This document shows positions 1-7,549 of a stretch of 64,000 nt of DNA, in pieces. Position 1 is the stretch's first letter. The number at the start of each line of letters is the position of its first letter. Source of the DNA: Pseudomonadota bacterium. GTDB lineage: Bacteria; Pseudomonadota; Alphaproteobacteria; Rhodobacterales; Rhodobacteraceae. The stretch lies in contig CAUJIP010000023.1 in assembly GCA_963205235.1 (NCBI GenBank), positions 1 to 64,000 on the forward strand, in the 5' to 3' direction. The notes under the pieces are model-generated. The model did no database searches, was not told the origin of the DNA, and worked only from the letters and a program-made list of their open reading frames with translations. A program made the position numbers and the translations under genes.

Positions 1-222
1 ATCCTGCCGGGCGGGTCTGCCCTTGCCGCGCACCTGCACCTGTGCCGCACCGTCTGCCGCCGTGCTGAACGGTTGGTCGTCGAAACCGCGACGGTCGAGG
101 ATGTGAACCCCGAGGCGGTGAAATACCTGAATCGTCTGTCCGACTGGTTCTTCGTCGCGGGTCGCATTGCCAACAATGATGGCAAGGATGACGTGCTGTG
201 GGTTCCCGGCCTGACGCGCTGA
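1..222 (+). CDS. PduO-type corrinoid adenosyltransferase, 3' end only
   Basis: The window opens inside this gene; 73 codons remain before TGA. Enzymes of this family transfer the adenosyl group of ATP to cob(I)alamin or cob(I)yrinic acid a,c-diamide to make coenzyme B12 forms in the cytoplasm. The visible part carries the family's C-terminal helices: RTVCRRAER, then VNPEAVKYLNRLSDWFFVAGR. The RRAER and YLNRLSD segments are typical of the PduO type rather than the CobA/BtuR type. The N-terminal ATP-binding part lies outside the window. It precedes etfB on the same strand but is separated from it by 241 bases containing a strong hairpin, so co-transcription is uncertain. Confidence 0.85.
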   Translation: MLPGGSALAAHLHLCRTVCRRAERLVVETATVEDVNPEAVKYLNRLSDWFFVAGRIANNDGKDDVLWVPGLTR

Positions 223-233
223 GCTGACTTTCG

Positions 234-296
234 CTCCTCGAGCACTTCGTGCACTCCTCGCACCATCCACGACGAGTGCACGAAGTGCTCGAGGAG
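234..296. repeat. Perfect 23-bp inverted repeat with nested hairpins
   Basis: The arms at 234-256 and 274-296 are exact reverse complements. Skipping one mismatch, three more pairs (258-260 with 270-272) leave a 9-base loop. Each arm also contains its own small hairpin (GCAC-TTC-GTGC), so a cruciform or alternating folds are possible. It lies in the adenosyltransferase-etfB gap and may terminate transcription or belong to a dispersed palindrome family. No good T-tract follows. Confidence 0.75.
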
Positions 297-463
297 TTTC
301 CCCTTGAAGCCCCGGAGCCAGGGCTGATCGGCCCCCACGATCAAAACGCGGCGTCCTGTCGCTGGAAGGTGTCGCATTTGCTCTGTTCCCGAAGCGAACC
401 CTGCGCTAAACGCGGGCCGGAGAGCTTGTGCGCCATTTGGCGCGTTACGAAGGAGTTGCGGCC

Positions 464-1225
464 ATGAAGGTGCTGGTCCCGGTCAAGCGGGTGATCGACT
501 ATAACGTGAAGGTGCGCGTCAAGGCGGACGGATCGGGTGTCGACCTTGCGAACGTGAAGATGTCGATGAACCCCTTTGACGAGATTGCCGTCGAAGAGGC
601 GATCCGGCTGAAGGAAAAGGGCGTCGCGACCGAGGTTGTCGTCGTCTCCATCGGCGTCAAGCAAAGCCAGGAAACCCTGCGCAACGCTTTGGCCATGGGT
701 GCCGACCGCGCGATCCTGATCGAAGCGGCTGCCGACGTGCATACCGACATCGAGCCGCTGGCAGTGGCAAAGCTGCTGGCTGCCGTCGTCAAGGAAGAGG
801 CCCCCGGTCTGGTCCTGTGCGGCAAGCAGGCCATCGACAATGACATGAACGCGACGGGCCAGATGCTGGCCGCCCTTCTGGGCTGGTCGCAGGGCACCTT
901 TGCGTCCGAAGTCGCCATCGAAGGCGACAAGGCCAAGATCACCCGCGAAGTGGACGGCGGTCTTCAGACCATCACCGTCAAGATGCCGACGATCATCACC
1001 GTCGACCTGCGCCTGAACGAGCCGCGCTATGCCTCGCTGCCGAACATCATGAAGGCCAAGGCCAAGCCGCTGGCCACCAAGACGCCCGCCGATTACGGCG
1101 TGGACGTCAGCCCGCGCCTCTCGGTCATCAAGACCGTGGAACCTGCCGGCCGCAAGGCTGGCGTCAAGGTCGGTTCAGTGGCCGAGCTGATCGCGAAACT
1201 CAAAGATGAAGCAGGGGTGATCTGA
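464..1225 (+). CDS. etfB: Electron transfer flavoprotein beta subunit
   Basis: This is the small, AMP-binding subunit of the soluble flavoprotein that accepts electrons from acyl-CoA dehydrogenases and passes them to ETF:ubiquinone oxidoreductase. The 253-residue protein starts [17 protein letters not shown] and has the family block [18 protein letters not shown]. An upstream in-frame ATG at 428 would add 12 unrelated residues. I chose 464 because AAGGAG lies 8 bases before it and the conserved N-terminus begins there. Its stop overlaps the start of etfA by one base (TGATG), so the subunits are translationally coupled. Confidence 0.97.
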   Translation: MKVLVPVKRVIDYNVKVRVKADGSGVDLANVKMSMNPFDEIAVEEAIRLKEKGVATEVVVVSIGVKQSQETLRNALAMGADRAILIEAAADVHTDIEPLAVAKLLAAVVKEEAPGLVLCGKQAIDNDMNATGQMLAALLGWSQGTFASEVAIEGDKAKITREVDGGLQTITVKMPTIITVDLRLNEPRYASLPNIMKAKAKPLATKTPADYGVDVSPRLSVIKTVEPAGRKAGVKVGSVAELIAKLKDEAGVI

Positions 1226-2151
1226 TGGCCGTTCTTCTTCTTGCCGATGTTGTCGGCGGCGCGCTGGCAACCGATCAGGTCGCAAAGACCCTGACCGCCG
1301 TGAAATCGCTGGGACCGGTGACGGTTCTGGTCGCTGGCCCCGATGCCGCCGCTGCCGCTGCCGAAGCGGCGACCCTTGCGGGCGTGGCCAAGGTCCTGCT
1401 GGCCGAAGGTGCGGAATATGCCCACGGCATGTCGGAACCGACTGCCGCGCTGATCCAGTCTCTGGCCGGGGACTATGAACACATCGTCGCCCCCTCGGGT
1501 GCCCTGTCCAAGTCGGTCCTGCCGCGTCTGGCGGCGATGCTGGACGTGATGGTGATCTCGGAAGTTCTGGCCGTACATGACGCCGCGACCTTCGACCGCC
1601 CGATCTATGCCGGCAACGCGATCCAGACCGTCAAATCGTCGGATGCGAAGAAGGTGATGACCGTCCGCACCGCGACCTTCGAGGCCGCTGGCAAGGGCGG
1701 TTCGGCTGCGGTCGAGAAGGTCTCGGCTTCGGTCGATGGGTCGATGTCGGCCTGGGTTGAGGACAAGGTTGCCTCGTCCGACCGTCCGGAACTGACCTCG
1801 GCGGGCATCGTCGTGTCGGGTGGCCGTGGCGTCGGCTCGCAGGCCGACTTCGCGCTGATCGAGAAGCTGGCCGACAAGCTGAACGCCGCTGTCGGCGCGT
1901 CGCGCGCCGCCGTCGACTCGGGCTATGCCCCGAACGACTGGCAGGTCGGGCAGACCGGCAAGGTCGTCGCGCCGCAACTGTATGTCGCGGTCGGCATCTC
2001 GGGTGCGATCCAGCACCTTGCGGGCATGAAGGACAGCAAGGTCATCGTCGCGATCAACAAGGACGAAGAGGCGCCGATTTTCCAGGTCGCCGATTATGGT
2101 CTGGTTGCCGACCTGTTCGCCGCTGTGCCGGAGATGATCGAGAAACTGTAA
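1225..2151 (+). CDS. etfA: Electron transfer flavoprotein alpha subunit
   Basis: This is the FAD-binding partner of EtfB in electron transfer from fatty-acid and amino-acid acyl-CoA oxidation. The 308-residue length is normal. The C-terminal FAD domain is clear: [20 protein letters not shown], then [20 protein letters not shown], then [20 protein letters not shown]. It overlaps etfB by one base and a palindromic repeat follows the stop by 4 bases. The hbdA gene nearby also belongs to acyl-CoA and butyrate/PHB metabolism. Confidence 0.97.
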   Translation: MAVLLLADVVGGALATDQVAKTLTAVKSLGPVTVLVAGPDAAAAAAEAATLAGVAKVLLAEGAEYAHGMSEPTAALIQSLAGDYEHIVAPSGALSKSVLPRLAAMLDVMVISEVLAVHDAATFDRPIYAGNAIQTVKSSDAKKVMTVRTATFEAAGKGGSAAVEKVSASVDGSMSAWVEDKVASSDRPELTSAGIVVSGGRGVGSQADFALIEKLADKLNAAVGASRAAVDSGYAPNDWQVGQTGKVVAPQLYVAVGISGAIQHLAGMKDSKVIVAINKDEEAPIFQVADYGLVADLFAAVPEMIEKL

Positions 2152-2155
2152 GGTT

Positions 2156-2179
2156 CGGTGCGCTGTAGCGCACCCTACG
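2156..2179. repeat. Dispersed palindromic repeat, copy 1
   Basis: This 24-base element has a stem GGTGCGCT/AGCGCACC followed by CTACG. The identical 24 bases occur in the opposite orientation at 19315-19338. It lies between the convergent etfA and DUF6473 genes, where it could act as a bidirectional terminator or a REP-like element. Confidence 0.8.
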
Positions 2180-2218
2180 ATGCAGATGAGGGGTCACCGC
2201 AAGGTGGCCCCTTTTGCT

Positions 2219-3040
2219 TTACAAAAGGTCGGCGATTGCCGGGGACAGCCGCGCCGCAATTTCGGCATGGACAGCGGCACCGGGAAGACCGCGCGCCTGA
2301 ACGGCCTCTGTCTCGGGGAAAAGCATGTCCTTGACGCCAATCGCCCGCGCCGCCGCGCTGGGGATTGCGGTCACCAGCCGGGTTCCGGGCTGCAGCACAC
2401 TGACGATCATGTCTTCATCCACCAACAATGGGCCCGTGCCGACAAGCCCGGTCGCGACCTTTGGCGGCATTCCTTCGGCCAGCCACAACAGCAAGCGCCG
2501 CAGCGGCAGATGCACCAGAAGCTGGCGCATGGTCGACAGCCAGTTCTTCTTTAACCCAGCGACAACGGTCTGGAACCGGTCGGGATCGGCCGCAGCCAGC
2601 ACCGTAAGCAGATGGCGGGCGAACAGCGTTTCGGTAAAATCAACCTGGGGGAACAGGGCGCGCAAGGCGGGGGTCGGCGTGAGGATCCGGTCATTGCGAC
2701 GGGTGTGGACGGTGTAGAACGGGTTCGACATCGCCTCGGCCCCCGGAATCTGCACCACGGCAAGGCACGCTTCGGCCGCGATGCGCAGCGCCGCCTGATC
2801 CTCAAGATAGAAATCCGGCCCTGCCCCAAGACCCCCAAGGTTCACGACCTGCTGCCCGATTTCCCGTTCCACCAGCGCGGGATAGGGGGCGGAGACATAT
2901 TTGCCAAAGGTCTGGGTCCCGCCCAGCATCGCCACATAGCTGCCGGAAACATCCCGCGCTGGCCCGCGAAACACCGCCCGCGATGTGCCGTATCGACAGG
3001 GCGCATAATCCAGCGCCCCGGCATCAGTCAGAAGAAGCAT
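2219..3040 (-). CDS. DUF6473 family protein
   Basis: I recognise the family from DYAPCRYGTSRAVFRGPAR near the N-terminus and the following AMLGGTQTFGKYVSAP and VVNLGGLGAGPDFYL blocks. It resembles an SGNH/GDSL-like fold of unknown function common in Rhodobacterales. No signal peptide is obvious. The start is uncertain: ATG at 3040 gives MLLLTDAGALDY, close to the usual spacing before the DYxPCRYG block. ATG 3058 and GTG 3061 are in-frame alternatives adding 6-7 residues, and none has a strong ribosome binding site. It is convergent with etfA and divergent from hbdA. Function is unknown; a role in surface polysaccharide modification is only a guess. Confidence 0.75.
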   Translation of the reverse strand: MLLLTDAGALDYAPCRYGTSRAVFRGPARDVSGSYVAMLGGTQTFGKYVSAPYPALVEREIGQQVVNLGGLGAGPDFYLEDQAALRIAAEACLAVVQIPGAEAMSNPFYTVHTRRNDRILTPTPALRALFPQVDFTETLFARHLLTVLAAADPDRFQTVVAGLKKNWLSTMRQLLVHLPLRRLLLWLAEGMPPKVATGLVGTGPLLVDEDMIVSVLQPGTRLVTAIPSAAARAIGVKDMLFPETEAVQARGLPGAAVHAEIAARLSPAIADLL

Positions 3041-3200
3041 CACCACCACCCATTGCATCACCCAATGGCGGAAGCTTGGCAGATGGTGGTTTCCGAAGGG
3101 CTAAACTCGGGCGGACCGATAAAGCTTTTGCTATTTTGCCGATCCTTGCGCGGGCCGGTTCGGACGGGCATAAGCGGTGGCATCAGATGGAGGTATGGCG

Positions 3201-4076
3201 ATGGAGATCAAGCTGGTAGGCGTCGTGGGCGCCGGGCAGATGGGCAACGGGATCGCCCATGTCTTCGCGCTGGCGGGCTATGAAGTTCTAATGACCGATA
3301 TTTCCGAAGCCAGCCTGCAAAAGGCGATGGAGACGGTTGAACGGAACATCGAACGTCAGGTGTCGCGCGGCAAGGTGCTGCCCGCCGACAAACGCGCCGC
3401 GCTGGAGCGGATCAAGACCACGCTGAAACTGTCCGATCTGGGCCAGTGCGACCTGATCATCGAGGCCGCCACCGAACGGGAAACCGTCAAGCAGGCGATC
3501 TTCGAGGACCTTCTGCCGCATCTGAAGCCGACGACGATCCTGACCTCGAACACCTCTTCGATCTCGATCACCCGACTTGCTTCGCGCACCGACCGGCCCG
3601 AGAAATTCATGGGCTTCCACTTCATGAACCCGGTCCCGGTGATGCAGCTGGTCGAACTGATCCGCGGCATCGCGACCGATCAGGAAACCTGGGACACGAT
3701 GCACGAAGTGGTTCGAAAGCTTGGGAAAACCGCCGCGAGCGCCGAGGATTTCCCCGCTTTCATCGTCAACCGCATCCTGATGCCGATGATCAACGAGGCG
3801 GTCTATACGCTGTACGAGGGCGTGGGGAACGTCAAAAGCATCGACGAATCGCTGAAACTGGGCGCGAACCACCCGATGGGGCCGCTGGAACTGGCCGATT
3901 TCATTGGCCTCGACACCTGCCTTGCGATCATGAACGTGCTGCACGAAGGGCTGGCGGATACCAAATACCGGCCCTGCCCGCTCCTGACCAAATATGTCGA
4001 GGCCGGATGGCTGGGCCGCAAGACGCAGCGGGGGTTCTATGATTACCGGGGCGAAGTGCCGGTGCCGACGCGGTAA
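3201..4076 (+). CDS. hbdA: 3-hydroxybutyryl-CoA dehydrogenase
   Basis: This is an NAD(P)-dependent oxidoreductase interconverting acetoacetyl-CoA and 3-hydroxybutyryl-CoA in butyrate, PHB or fatty-acid metabolism. The 291-residue length fits the single-function enzyme. The Rossmann motif GAGQMG (residues 10-15), NTSSISITRLA and GFHFMNPVPVMQLVELI are visible, and the C-terminal domain ends in GFYDY. ATG at 3195 directly abuts the Shine-Dalgarno GGAGG; ATG at 3201 is 7 bases from it, so I chose 3201. It lies a few kilobases downstream of etfBA, matching a shared acyl-CoA oxidation role. Confidence 0.95.
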   Translation: MEIKLVGVVGAGQMGNGIAHVFALAGYEVLMTDISEASLQKAMETVERNIERQVSRGKVLPADKRAALERIKTTLKLSDLGQCDLIIEAATERETVKQAIFEDLLPHLKPTTILTSNTSSISITRLASRTDRPEKFMGFHFMNPVPVMQLVELIRGIATDQETWDTMHEVVRKLGKTAASAEDFPAFIVNRILMPMINEAVYTLYEGVGNVKSIDESLKLGANHPMGPLELADFIGLDTCLAIMNVLHEGLADTKYRPCPLLTKYVEAGWLGRKTQRGFYDYRGEVPVPTR

Positions 4077-4127
4077 ATTAGCCCAGTCCCTCTCCTTGGT
4101 TTGCATGAATGGCCGGATGATTATCTC

Positions 4128-4538
4128 ATGGAGCATCCAGAAGAATCCCTTCCGGACGAGTTGCTGTGTAAAGCCTCGATCAAAGGACACGAGTATGCAT
4201 GGCGCGTCGCAGACATTCCTGAGGTGATCGAAACGACAAAGCTGGCGGGGATGATCAGCATCGGAGGTCAGTTGCAGTTTCGCTTCCCCAGCGGGGTGAC
4301 GTGCGAGTGCTATTGGGTTGAGGTTGATACCTTCAAAACAGTCCCCGCTGATCTTTCCAGGAATGATGTCGTGGTCCAGAGCGCAACCGTAGCACTGTCA
4401 GACTTTGAAGCACTCAAAAGCCGCTTTGACTTTATTGCTGAGGGACGGTCGAATTTCGGGAAGACTTTTGAGGAGTTTGAAGCAGAAGGCGGCGACCCAC
4501 AGGACACCATGTGCTTTGTCTGGTACGTGAAAGCCTAG
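4128..4538 (+). CDS. Hypothetical protein, unrecognised
   Basis: This 136-residue soluble, acidic protein has no signal peptide or membrane segment. Features include SLPDELLCKASIKGHEYAW near the start, GGQLQFRFPSG, CECYWVEVDTF and CFVWYVKA at the end. I cannot name a domain. The size, acidity and tryptophan/aromatic content resemble many small immunity-like or DUF proteins, but that is only a resemblance. Codon use is visibly more A/T-rich than in its neighbours, which hints at horizontal acquisition. ATG 4128 is preceded by a weak GGAT; an in-frame TTG at 4101 would add 9 residues. It follows hbdA by 51 bases. Confidence 0.6.
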   Translation: MEHPEESLPDELLCKASIKGHEYAWRVADIPEVIETTKLAGMISIGGQLQFRFPSGVTCECYWVEVDTFKTVPADLSRNDVVVQSATVALSDFEALKSRFDFIAEGRSNFGKTFEEFEAEGGDPQDTMCFVWYVKA

Positions 4539-4556
4539 CGAACATACTTTGCGAAT

Positions 4557-4579
4557 GGTGGGTTGGCGTCCACCCTACG
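4557..4579. repeat. Palindrome related to the CCTACG-type repeats
   Basis: The stem GGTGG (4557-4561) pairs with CCACC (4570-4574) and is followed by CTACG, the same ending as the identical pair at 2156-2179 and 19315-19338. It sits between two convergent genes and may serve as a terminator. Confidence 0.5.
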
Positions 4580-5459
4580 CTTGGTCCTTAAGCCTCAGCG
4601 TATGTTCCCGCAGCCAGGCCAAGAACCCTCTCGGGTTCCCCTCCCAGTTCTTCAACTCCTCCGCCGGGATCGGTTCGCCGATCACGGGGCGGGTTGGTTT
4701 GAAGAGGCAGCGCTTGATTTCGTGCAAGAGCAAGCCCTGACGAAGCGTGTCGCTGATCTGGTTGGCGATCTGGAACATGCGGGAATTCTGGCCGGGGAAG
4801 TAGATCGGCACGATGGTCGCGCCGGATGACCGCACGATCTTGTGGGTGAAGACGTTCCATTCACCTTCCACCGCCGGGCCCCACCAGCCTTCGGACATCG
4901 CGACCTTGCCTGCCGGGAACAGGATGATCACCCCGCCTGCCTTCAGGTGCTTCATCGTGTCGTCGCGCATCTGCAGGCCAAGTTCGCGCGCGTTATCCTC
5001 GTGCGGGAAAGGCACGGGGATCATGAATTCCTCGACTTCCGGGATGCCGGTCAGCAGCGAGCGGGTAAGAATGCGGAAGTCGGACCGCACACGGTTGACC
5101 ATCTCGGCCAGAACCATGCCATCGACAAGGCCAGACGGGTGGTTCGACACCACGACAACAGGGCCGGTCTTGGGAATGCGAGCGATTTCTTCGGGCGGGG
5201 TTTCGATGCTGATACCCATATGGCGGATCGCCTTGGGCCAGAATGGCGCGCCGACCGGGGCACCGGATTTTTCGAAACTGCGGATCAGGCTTAGAAGCCG
5301 GACCTTCGCAGTCAGCCATTCGATGATGCGGATGGAGTAGATCTTGACCGGATTCTTGAAGGTCCCGGAATAGCTGAGACGCCGCATATCATACTTGCGT
5401 GCCGGTTTGACGACAGCAGAGGTTGGCACCTCGTCAGCGATCTGGCTCTGTTCGGTCAC
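4575..5459 (-). CDS. Lysophospholipid acyltransferase family protein
   Basis: This is a probable membrane-associated acyltransferase of the PlsC-like superfamily. These enzymes transfer a fatty acyl group to a lysophospholipid or related acceptor. The 294-residue protein has VVVVSNHPSGLVDGMVLAE, the NHPxGxxDG form of the HX(4-5)D catalytic motif, then FPAGKVAMSEGWWGPAVEG, the FPxG acceptor-binding block. The exact acceptor cannot be told from sequence. The start is GTG at 5459 with a weak upstream GGGGA; ATG at 5387 would remove a polar N-terminal tail. It lies 49 bases downstream of ptsH on the same strand and may share its transcript. Confidence 0.85.
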   Translation of the reverse strand: MTEQSQIADEVPTSAVVKPARKYDMRRLSYSGTFKNPVKIYSIRIIEWLTAKVRLLSLIRSFEKSGAPVGAPFWPKAIRHMGISIETPPEEIARIPKTGPVVVVSNHPSGLVDGMVLAEMVNRVRSDFRILTRSLLTGIPEVEEFMIPVPFPHEDNARELGLQMRDDTMKHLKAGGVIILFPAGKVAMSEGWWGPAVEGEWNVFTHKIVRSSGATIVPIYFPGQNSRMFQIANQISDTLRQGLLLHEIKRCLFKPTRPVIGEPIPAEELKNWEGNPRGFLAWLREHTLRLKDQA

Positions 5460-5508
5460 GAAGCAGCGGTCCCCGGAAGGTTCCCGGAACGCGACCGGGC
5501 ATCACCGC

Positions 5509-5778
5509 TCAATAATCCTCTCCGAAGCGCGCCGCAACCAGCGCCTCTAGTGCATCGGCGAGTTTCTCCGCTTCGGCACCGGAACAAGCGACCTCGATCG
5601 AGGTTCCGCGCGATGCGCCAAGCATCAGAAGGCCCATGATCGAATCGCCCGAAACTTCCATCCCGTCCTTCGACACCCGGGCGCGGGCGTCATGTGCCTC
5701 GACCGTTTCGACGAATTTCGCGCTGGCGCGGGCATGCAGGCCCTTTTCGTTGACGATGCGGATACTGCGGCTGCTCAT
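5509..5778 (-). CDS. ptsH: Phosphocarrier protein HPr
   Basis: HPr relays phosphate from enzyme I to EIIA-type proteins. In alphaproteobacteria this is a regulatory rather than a sugar-transport chain. The 89-residue protein has the phospho-accepting histidine in GLHARAS (His15) and the kinase target serine in GDSIMGLLML (Ser46), so it can be modified both by enzyme I and by the HprK encoded nearby. It starts 2 bases after the EIIA stop, so coupling is tight. No enzyme I or sugar EIIBC gene is in the window. Confidence 0.96.
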   Translation of the reverse strand: MSSRSIRIVNEKGLHARASAKFVETVEAHDARARVSKDGMEVSGDSIMGLLMLGASRGTSIEVACSGAEAEKLADALEALVAARFGEDY

Positions 5779-5780
5779 GC

Positions 5781-6176
5781 TCAGGCCCCTCCGCCCAGAT
5801 CAAGACTGTTGATGTACTTTCGCCCGGCATCAAGGGCGGCCGACACGGCCTCAGGAACGGCAAGGTCGCGCGACTTGGCCAATTTGATCAGCATCGGCAG
5901 GTTCGCGCCATAAAGAATGCGGCGACCCGTGGTTGCGCAGGCCGGAAGCGCCAGGTTCGAGGGCGAGCCGCCGAACATGTCGGTCACCAGAACCACCCCC
6001 TGCCCGACATCGACGGCATCGGCGGCGGCGCAGATTTCATCCTGCTTGGCCTTGCGGTCGTGGTCATCCTCGATCGAGATCGCCCTGACCCCGTCCTGTC
6101 GGCCCACAACATGTTCAACCGCCGAGAGATATTCCCTCGCCAGCCCGCCATGCGCCACGATCACGATACCGATCAA
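5781..6176 (-). CDS. PTS mannose-type EIIA domain protein
   Basis: This is a free-standing EIIA(Man)-type phosphoacceptor, 131 residues. The N-terminus is [M]IGIVIVAHGGLAREYL, with the expected active-site histidine at residue 9, followed by LVTDMFGGSPSNLAL. The start is an uncommon TTG at 6176, with GGTAGGGA a few bases upstream; no in-frame ATG fits the conserved N-terminus. It starts 13 bases after the rapZ stop and is followed at once by ptsH. In related bacteria this protein receives phosphate from HPr and signals carbon/nitrogen or envelope state to HprK and ChvG/ChvI. Confidence 0.9.
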   Translation of the reverse strand: MIGIVIVAHGGLAREYLSAVEHVVGRQDGVRAISIEDDHDRKAKQDEICAAADAVDVGQGVVLVTDMFGGSPSNLALPACATTGRRILYGANLPMLIKLAKSRDLAVPEAVSAALDAGRKYINSLDLGGGA

Positions 6177-6189
6177 GCGATCCCTACCT

Positions 6190-7101
6190 TCATTCACTGG
6201 CCTTCGCAGCCTGGGGCTGCACTGTGCCAGCCTGGCGTTCCAGTTCCCGGTGCCGTTTTGACACCGGCCAGCCTGCTTCTGCAAGCATGTTACCGACCAT
6301 TTCCGCAACGGCCACCGACCTGTGTTGCCCTCCGGTACAGCCAAAGCCGATCGCAAGGTGCGACTTGCCCTCTTCCAGATGCGCGGGAAGCAGGAACAAC
6401 AGAAGCTCGCTGAGCTTGGTGATGAAGGCGTCAAACCGGGAATCGGACCGCACGAAGGCGGCAACTTGCGGATCGCGCCCATCCAGCGGGCGCAAGGCCC
6501 CTTGCCAGTGCGGGTTGGCCAGGAACCGGCAGTCAAAGATCATGTCGACCCCGCGCGGGATGCCGCGCTTGTAGCTGAAGCTTTGGACCGAGACCGACAG
6601 ATGGCCACCCGGACTGATGTCGAACAGCCGGGCGATTTCGGCCTTCAGCTCGTGCTGGTTCAAATCGGTGGTGTCGATGAGGTGGTCGGCACGCACCCGG
6701 ACCGGGGCCAGAAGATCAAATTCGCGCTCGATCCCCTGCGCCGGTGTTTCGTTCGGGGCCAGGGGATGCCGTCGCCGGGTTTCGGAAAACCGCTGGATCA
6801 GGATCGCCGGCGCGCAGTCAAGGTAAAGCACCTCAAGCTCGACCCGAGGGTCGCGGGTCAGGCTGTCGATCAGTTCAATCAGCGCGGTCGGGTTGAAATC
6901 GCGGTTCCGGGGATCAAGGCCCAGCACGATGGGGCGGCCCAGTGGCGCACCATCCACCAGCCGCGGCACAAGGCTTAGCGGGATATTGTCGATACCTTCA
7001 TAGCCAAGATCCTCCAGCACGCGAATCGCGGTCGTCCGCCCGGCGCCCGAGGGGCCGGTGACGAAGACAAGACGATGATCAGGTCCGGCAGGGTTGGTCA
7101 T
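6190..7101 (-). CDS. rapZ: RNase adapter / nucleotide-binding protein RapZ
   Basis: This P-loop protein (former YvcJ/YhbJ family) guides RNase E to small RNAs in enterobacteria; its alphaproteobacterial targets are less clear. The 303-residue protein has Walker [11 protein letters not shown] at residues 16-25, [16 protein letters not shown] and the C-terminal signature [18 protein letters not shown] 7134 is in frame but would overlap hprK by 17 bases; ATG 7101 gives the conserved start just ahead of the P-loop. It belongs to the chvI-chvG-hprK-rapZ-EIIA-HPr block, an arrangement that suggests a common PTS-linked role. Confidence 0.93.
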   Translation of the reverse strand: MTNPAGPDHRLVFVTGPSGAGRTTAIRVLEDLGYEGIDNIPLSLVPRLVDGAPLGRPIVLGLDPRNRDFNPTALIELIDSLTRDPRVELEVLYLDCAPAILIQRFSETRRRHPLAPNETPAQGIEREFDLLAPVRVRADHLIDTTDLNQHELKAEIARLFDISPGGHLSVSVQSFSYKRGIPRGVDMIFDCRFLANPHWQGALRPLDGRDPQVAAFVRSDSRFDAFITKLSELLLFLLPAHLEEGKSHLAIGFGCTGGQHRSVAVAEMVGNMLAEAGWPVSKRHRELERQAGTVQPQAAKASE

Positions 7102-7117
7102 CTTGGGTCCGTGACGC

Positions 7118-7549
7118 CTAGGCCTGGCGACCATGGCGAAGATACAGCATCAGGGCGTTGGGAAAATGGTCATTTTGCACCTGCAGCACAAGGGGCAGGT
7201 CGCAACCCAGGATCGTGACGCGGCGCAAGGGAGGCAGGCGTTCGATTTCCACCTGTGCAAGATCGGCGACCAGGGCGACCTTGGTGCTGTCAATCTCGGG
7301 GCTCCGCAAGATGCCGATGCAGCGTGCCTCGATCAGGCCGGCAATCTCGGGCGCGGGACAGCGGGCATGGAGTTGTCCATTTTCCGACCACAGCAACGTG
7401 CGGTCATCCGAGACAAGCTGCGCACCGAGCGTCAGCATCCGCAGCGCCAGCGAGGACTTGCCCGAACCGGACGGCCCGGTGATCAGAAGTCCTTGGCCCC
7501 TGACTGAAACGCAGGTCGCATGAAAGATCTGGCTGGCGGCGACAGTCAC
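7118..7549 (-). CDS. hprK: HPr kinase/phosphorylase, short alphaproteobacterial form
   Basis: This enzyme phosphorylates, and reverses phosphorylation of, the seryl residue of HPr. At 143 residues it contains only the C-terminal catalytic half of the Firmicute enzyme; this short form is normal in alphaproteobacteria. Walker [16 protein letters not shown] is at about residues 25-39, followed by [10 protein letters not shown] and a capping block around [19 protein letters not shown]. The start is GTG, overlapping the chvG stop in GTGA (4-base overlap), so translation is coupled to the kinase. Confidence 0.93.
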   Translation of the reverse strand: MTVAASQIFHATCVSVRGQGLLITGPSGSGKSSLALRMLTLGAQLVSDDRTLLWSENGQLHARCPAPEIAGLIEARCIGILRSPEIDSTKVALVADLAQVEIERLPPLRRVTILGCDLPLVLQVQNDHFPNALMLYLRHGRQA

